Source: Clostridium sp. CAG:452 (GTDB lineage: Bacteria; Bacillota; Clostridia; TANB77; CAG-508). From it: a DNA stretch of 18,820 bases. Below, in pieces: positions 16,539-18,820 of this stretch (its first letter is position 1; the number at the start of each line of letters is the position of its first letter). The stretch is taken from positions 46,957-65,776 of the forward strand of contig FR893519.1 of the NCBI GenBank assembly GCA_000434035.1. The letters are read 5' to 3'. The translations under genes were made by a program, and so were the position numbers. The notes beneath the pieces were generated by a model. That model was not told where the DNA came from. It was given only the letters and a program-made list of their open reading frames with translations, and searched no databases.

Positions 16539-17202
16539 TTATATAATTTTTGCAATTATTGCTTTTGTTGTAATTCCTTGTTCTTCAAACATCTTCTCAT
16601 GTTCTGTTTCTATATTGCTTTCCCATATAGGCTCTTTGTGTAAGTTTTCTGTTTGTTTTAGAATTTTAAAGCCTGTTTCTTCTAGATATTTTATTGTTGC
16701 TTTATATAAATTGTAGTCGTCTGTTTTAAAGTATATTTCTCCTCCTGGTTTTAAAAATATTTTGTATTTTTCTAATTGTTTTGTATGTGTTAGTCTTTTT
16801 TTGTTATGCCTTGGTTTTGGCCAAGGATTGCAAAAGTTTATATATATTCTATCTACTAAATCTTTTTCGTTCAATATGTTTTGTATTATTTCTATTTCAT
16901 AAGCTGTTATAAGCACATTGTCTATTTCTCTTTGTGCATTTAAGTATTCTTTTTCTATGTTTCTTTTTGCTAGCCCTAATACCTCACTTTTTATATCTAT
17001 TCCTAAATAATTAATTTCTGGATTTTGTGCTGCAAGTTTTGCTATAAAGCTTCCTTTTCCACATCCGAAGTTCTAAGTGCATTGGTTGATTTTTTCTTTT
17101 AAATGCTTTATGCCATTTTCCTAGATTCTGGGTTGCGTCATCTATAAAAAACTCTGTTTCCGCAAGTTCTTCTCTAACCCACGGTTTTCTTCTCATTCTC
17201 AT
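16539..17202 (-). CDS. trmB: tRNA (guanine-N7-)-methyltransferase, needs a +1 frameshift
   Basis: TrmB makes m7G46 in the variable loop of tRNAs using S-adenosylmethionine. ATG 17202 begins MRMRRKPW, the usual family N-terminus (MRxRxKPW), with a GAGG SD. The start frame continues 45 codons to HLEL, then runs to a stop at 17011 (63 residues). Skipping one base at 17067 (CTT-C-GGA) restores ELGCGKGSFIAKLA, the SAM-binding motif, and the frame then stays open to the stop at 16539, for 220 residues in total, normal for TrmB. The C-terminal half has YINFCNPWPKPRHNKKRL (family: NFxDPWPKxRHxKRR) and FKTDDYNLY. The usual Asp of SDPW is Asn here. The start overlaps the end of sbp by 29 nt, so it is the last gene of the DUF881-sbp operon. 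Confidence 0.88.
17063..17071 (-). other. +1 frameshift site ACTTCGGAT in trmB
   Basis: The coding strand reads GAA CTT CGG ATG in the start frame, and GAA CTT (C) GGA TGT in the family frame. The surplus base is at 17067, inside the codons for the SAM-binding motif E-L-G-C-G-K-G. The nine bases are identical to the site at 6417-6425 in an unrelated gene. Confidence 0.85.
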
Positions 17203-17569
17203 TTTTTGTTTCCTCTTTTTCTTCTATTTTTTTGCTCCATTTATCTATATAATATCTACGGATAATTGCAAGGTTTGTAAACATTCTTCCTACAAATACT
17301 ACTATTGCTGCTAGGTATATATCTACATTTAATTTTACACCTAGCCAGGTTAATAGTATTGAAAGTATTGCATTTCCAAAAAATCCTGATAGAAATACTT
17401 TTAAGTCAAAATTCCCTTTAAGTACTGATGTTATTCCACCAAATACAGAATCTAAAGCTGCAACTATTGCTATTGCTAAGTAACCTGAATATGTATATGA
17501 AATTACTGGTGCATGCATCCCTATTAGTGCTCCTATTACACATCCTATTAAAATTGCTATTGCTATCAT
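17174..17569 (-). CDS. sbp: Small basic protein Sbp (DUF1290 family)
   Basis: This 131-residue membrane protein has hydrophobic segments at about 1-15, 28-43, 55-77 and 83-100. The conserved region is YLAIAIVAALDSVFGGITSV, and a charged Lys/Glu-rich tail follows. This is the Sbp/DUF1290 pattern. In Bacillus subtilis the sbp gene follows ylxW and ylxX (DUF881) just upstream of ftsA-ftsZ; here it likewise follows two DUF881 genes. The molecular function of the family is not established, though its location suggests a role near cell division or envelope. The start at 17569 has an SD (AGGGGG) overlapping the preceding stop, and 11 nt separate the genes. The last codons overlap the trmB start. Confidence 0.88.
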   Translation of the reverse strand: MIAIAILIGCVIGALIGMHAPVISYTYSGYLAIAIVAALDSVFGGITSVLKGNFDLKVFLSGFFGNAILSILLTWLGVKLNVDIYLAAIVVFVGRMFTNLAIIRRYYIDKWSKKIEEKEETKNENEKKTVG

Positions 17570-17580
17570 TTAATTACCCC

Positions 17581-18273
17581 CTAATTTGCATATTCCATGC
17601 TTAAATTTCCTTCATATTTTTTTATTTCTATGTTTTTTTCTCTTTTAAGTGTTACATCTTTTCCTTCTGCAAGTTTTGTGTCTATATATCCATATTGTTT
17701 TTTTGAAAGTCCACTCTCTAGATATGTAGGATTTCCTATTGCTTTTACAACATATGGCGAAACTATCATTTCTTGTCCATTTATACGTATATGTGTATTG
17801 CTAATGTCTACTATATATGTATCATATACTATTCTTTGGTCATTTATTGATATAGCTTCTGCTCCCGCTTCTTTTAGTTCATTTACTAATAGTCGTAAAT
17901 CCTCTGACCAAATTCTTTGGTTTCTTGTGTCTGTTAGTGTTATTACAACTCCTTCACCTTTAACGTCATTTTTCCCTAGTAAATTGTTAAATTGCTCTAG
18001 CTCTTTTGCTAATACTTCTGATGCTTCTGTATTGCTTTCAATTGTTTGCTCATATTCTGCTATTTTTGCATTTACCTCTTCTAGTCTTTTATTTGTTTCT
18101 TCTGTTTTTTGTTTAAAATTTGTTATTCCCGTTCTTAATTCGTCTTCTCTCATATTTTCTAATGAAGTGAAGTCTGTTTGTTTAACTGTTTTGAATTGGA
18201 TGAACATAACTGCTGTTAATATTAGCATTACTAAACCTATTGTTATTGTTATTGTTATTTTTCCTTTTTTCAA
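17581..18273 (-). CDS. DUF881 family membrane protein (YlxW/YlxX-like), second copy
   Basis: This 230-residue protein has an N-terminal membrane anchor (ITITITIGLVMLILTAVMF, residues 6-24) and a coiled-coil stretch rich in Glu/Lys/Gln (about 45-98). The DUF881 domain follows, with VVITLTD, LVNELKEAGAEAISINDQRI, YVVKAIGNP and a C-terminal KYEGNLSMEYA tail. The predicted topology puts the domain outside the membrane. The start codon is TTG at 18273, directly after the stop of the upstream gene with zero spacing, supported by the SD GAGGTG; no ATG fits. In B. subtilis the homologues lie next to divIB, sbp and ftsAZ. The function is not defined. Confidence 0.88.
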   Translation of the reverse strand: MKKGKITITITIGLVMLILTAVMFIQFKTVKQTDFTSLENMREDELRTGITNFKQKTEETNKRLEEVNAKIAEYEQTIESNTEASEVLAKELEQFNNLLGKNDVKGEGVVITLTDTRNQRIWSEDLRLLVNELKEAGAEAISINDQRIVYDTYIVDISNTHIRINGQEMIVSPYVVKAIGNPTYLESGLSKKQYGYIDTKLAEGKDVTLKREKNIEIKKYEGNLSMEYAN

Positions 18274-18820
18274 CTATTCATCACCTCTTGTTAAGAAATC
18301 CGAGCTATACACTCCTTCATATTTTGGAAGTGTAATTTTTTCTGATTTTTGTACATATACTTGCACTCCTGCATTAGCTAATATCTCTAAATATCCACCA
18401 GGTCTACTTAATGCATAGTGCATTCTTTCTGGATACCCTATTGCTTGTATTGTTATTGGTACTGACACCATTTCTCCATTTATTCTTATTATATTTCCAT
18501 CGCAAAGTATTGAAGTTTTACTTGTTATTCTTTGATCATTAATTGCTATTGCATCTGCTCCTGCATTAAATAATTCATTTATTATATATGTTAAATCTCC
18601 TTCATGTACTAGGTAATCGCTTACATTTAGCACTTCTGAACTATTTATCTGTCTATTGTCATCAAGATTTATTATAAAACCTGGTCCTGTTACTTCTGTT
18701 AGTCCTAATAATTTTCTATCCTCTTTTATTTCCGCTTCTATATTAGTATCTGTTTCATTATTTTGGGTTGCCTGATTTCTAACTTCTTCTAGTCTTCTTT
18801 CTGCTTCTTCTAGGTTTTTA
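18274..18820 (-). CDS. DUF881 family protein (YlxW/YlxX-like), first copy, 5' end outside window
   Basis: The frame is open from the right edge to a TAG at 18274, about 181 residues. The visible N-terminal part is a coiled coil (NLEEAERRLEEVRNQ). The DUF881 domain follows: LGLTEVTGPGFIINLDD, IINELFNAGADAIAINDQRI, ITIQAIGYP, LEILANAGVQVYVQK and KYEGVYSSDFL. An internal GTG could be read as a start near 18633, but the upstream frame is continuous and belongs to the domain, so the true start and membrane anchor lie beyond the edge. It resembles the following gene closely, so the pair probably arose by tandem duplication, as ylxW and ylxX did. Confidence 0.88.
   Translation of the reverse strand, partial: KNLEEAERRLEEVRNQATQNNETDTNIEAEIKEDRKLLGLTEVTGPGFIINLDDNRQINSSEVLNVSDYLVHEGDLTYIINELFNAGADAIAINDQRITSKTSILCDGNIIRINGEMVSVPITIQAIGYPERMHYALSRPGGYLEILANAGVQVYVQKSEKITLPKYEGVYSSDFLTRGDE

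Noticed and set aside
17597..18418. 273-codon plus-strand frame opposite the two DUF881 genes
   Set aside because: It spans the junction of two real genes on the other strand, is Ser/Phe-rich, and has no supporting start signal.
1..18820. CRISPR arrays, insertion sequences, tRNA or rRNA genes
   Set aside because: None seen: no spaced repeat array, no transposase-like frame and no tRNA-like cloverleaf in the intergenic gaps.

Overview
The window looks like chromosome from an AT-rich, low-GC Gram-positive bacterium, most likely an uncultured gut-type member of the Clostridia. The evidence is the very AT-rich codon use, strong Shine-Dalgarno (SD) sites, vegetative sigma-A type promoters, a single-chain 'clade II' type PurL, the DUF881-DUF881-Sbp cluster known from the Firmicutes cell-division region, and large secreted DUF11/SdrD-B/SpaA surface proteins. 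Lineage is inferred from protein character only.

Layout. (1) 1-6523, minus strand: two genes for large secreted surface proteins. The first has a signal peptide, many DUF11-like Ig repeats, an SdrD B-like domain and a C-terminal membrane anchor. The second has a Cys-rich N-terminal domain and a SpaA/CnaB domain and runs off the left edge. Two sigma-A promoters (about 6587-6615 and 6769-6797) drive them. (2) 6940-8537, minus: a patatin-like phospholipase and a short-chain dehydrogenase in one operon. (3) 8712-11120, plus: leuS, divergent from (2), ending in a terminator shared with purL. (4) 11194-16059, minus: purM then purL, two consecutive-step enzymes of purine synthesis. (5) 16186-16522: a small locus with convergent promoters, a 37-residue hydrophobic peptide with a near-perfect SD, and one bidirectional terminator. 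It has the architecture of a type I toxin-antitoxin module. (6) 16539-18820, minus: DUF881 (partial), DUF881, sbp and trmB in one tight operon.

Main finding. Two unrelated genes, the large surface protein and trmB, are each out of frame by one extra base, and the site is the same nine bases on the coding strand: ACTTCGGAT. In both, skipping the C in CTT-C-GGA restores a perfect family sequence (Leu-Gly). In both, the codon met if the ribosome does not skip is CGG. By eye I find no other in-frame CGG in about 5,800 codons of this window. This suggests +1 recoding at CUU followed by an undecoded or 'hungry' CGG codon, reminiscent of prfB (CUU UGA) and yeast Ty1 (CUU AGG C). A systematic sequencing error at this motif must be excluded.

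Most other open frames in the window lie antisense to these genes and are codon-bias shadows.
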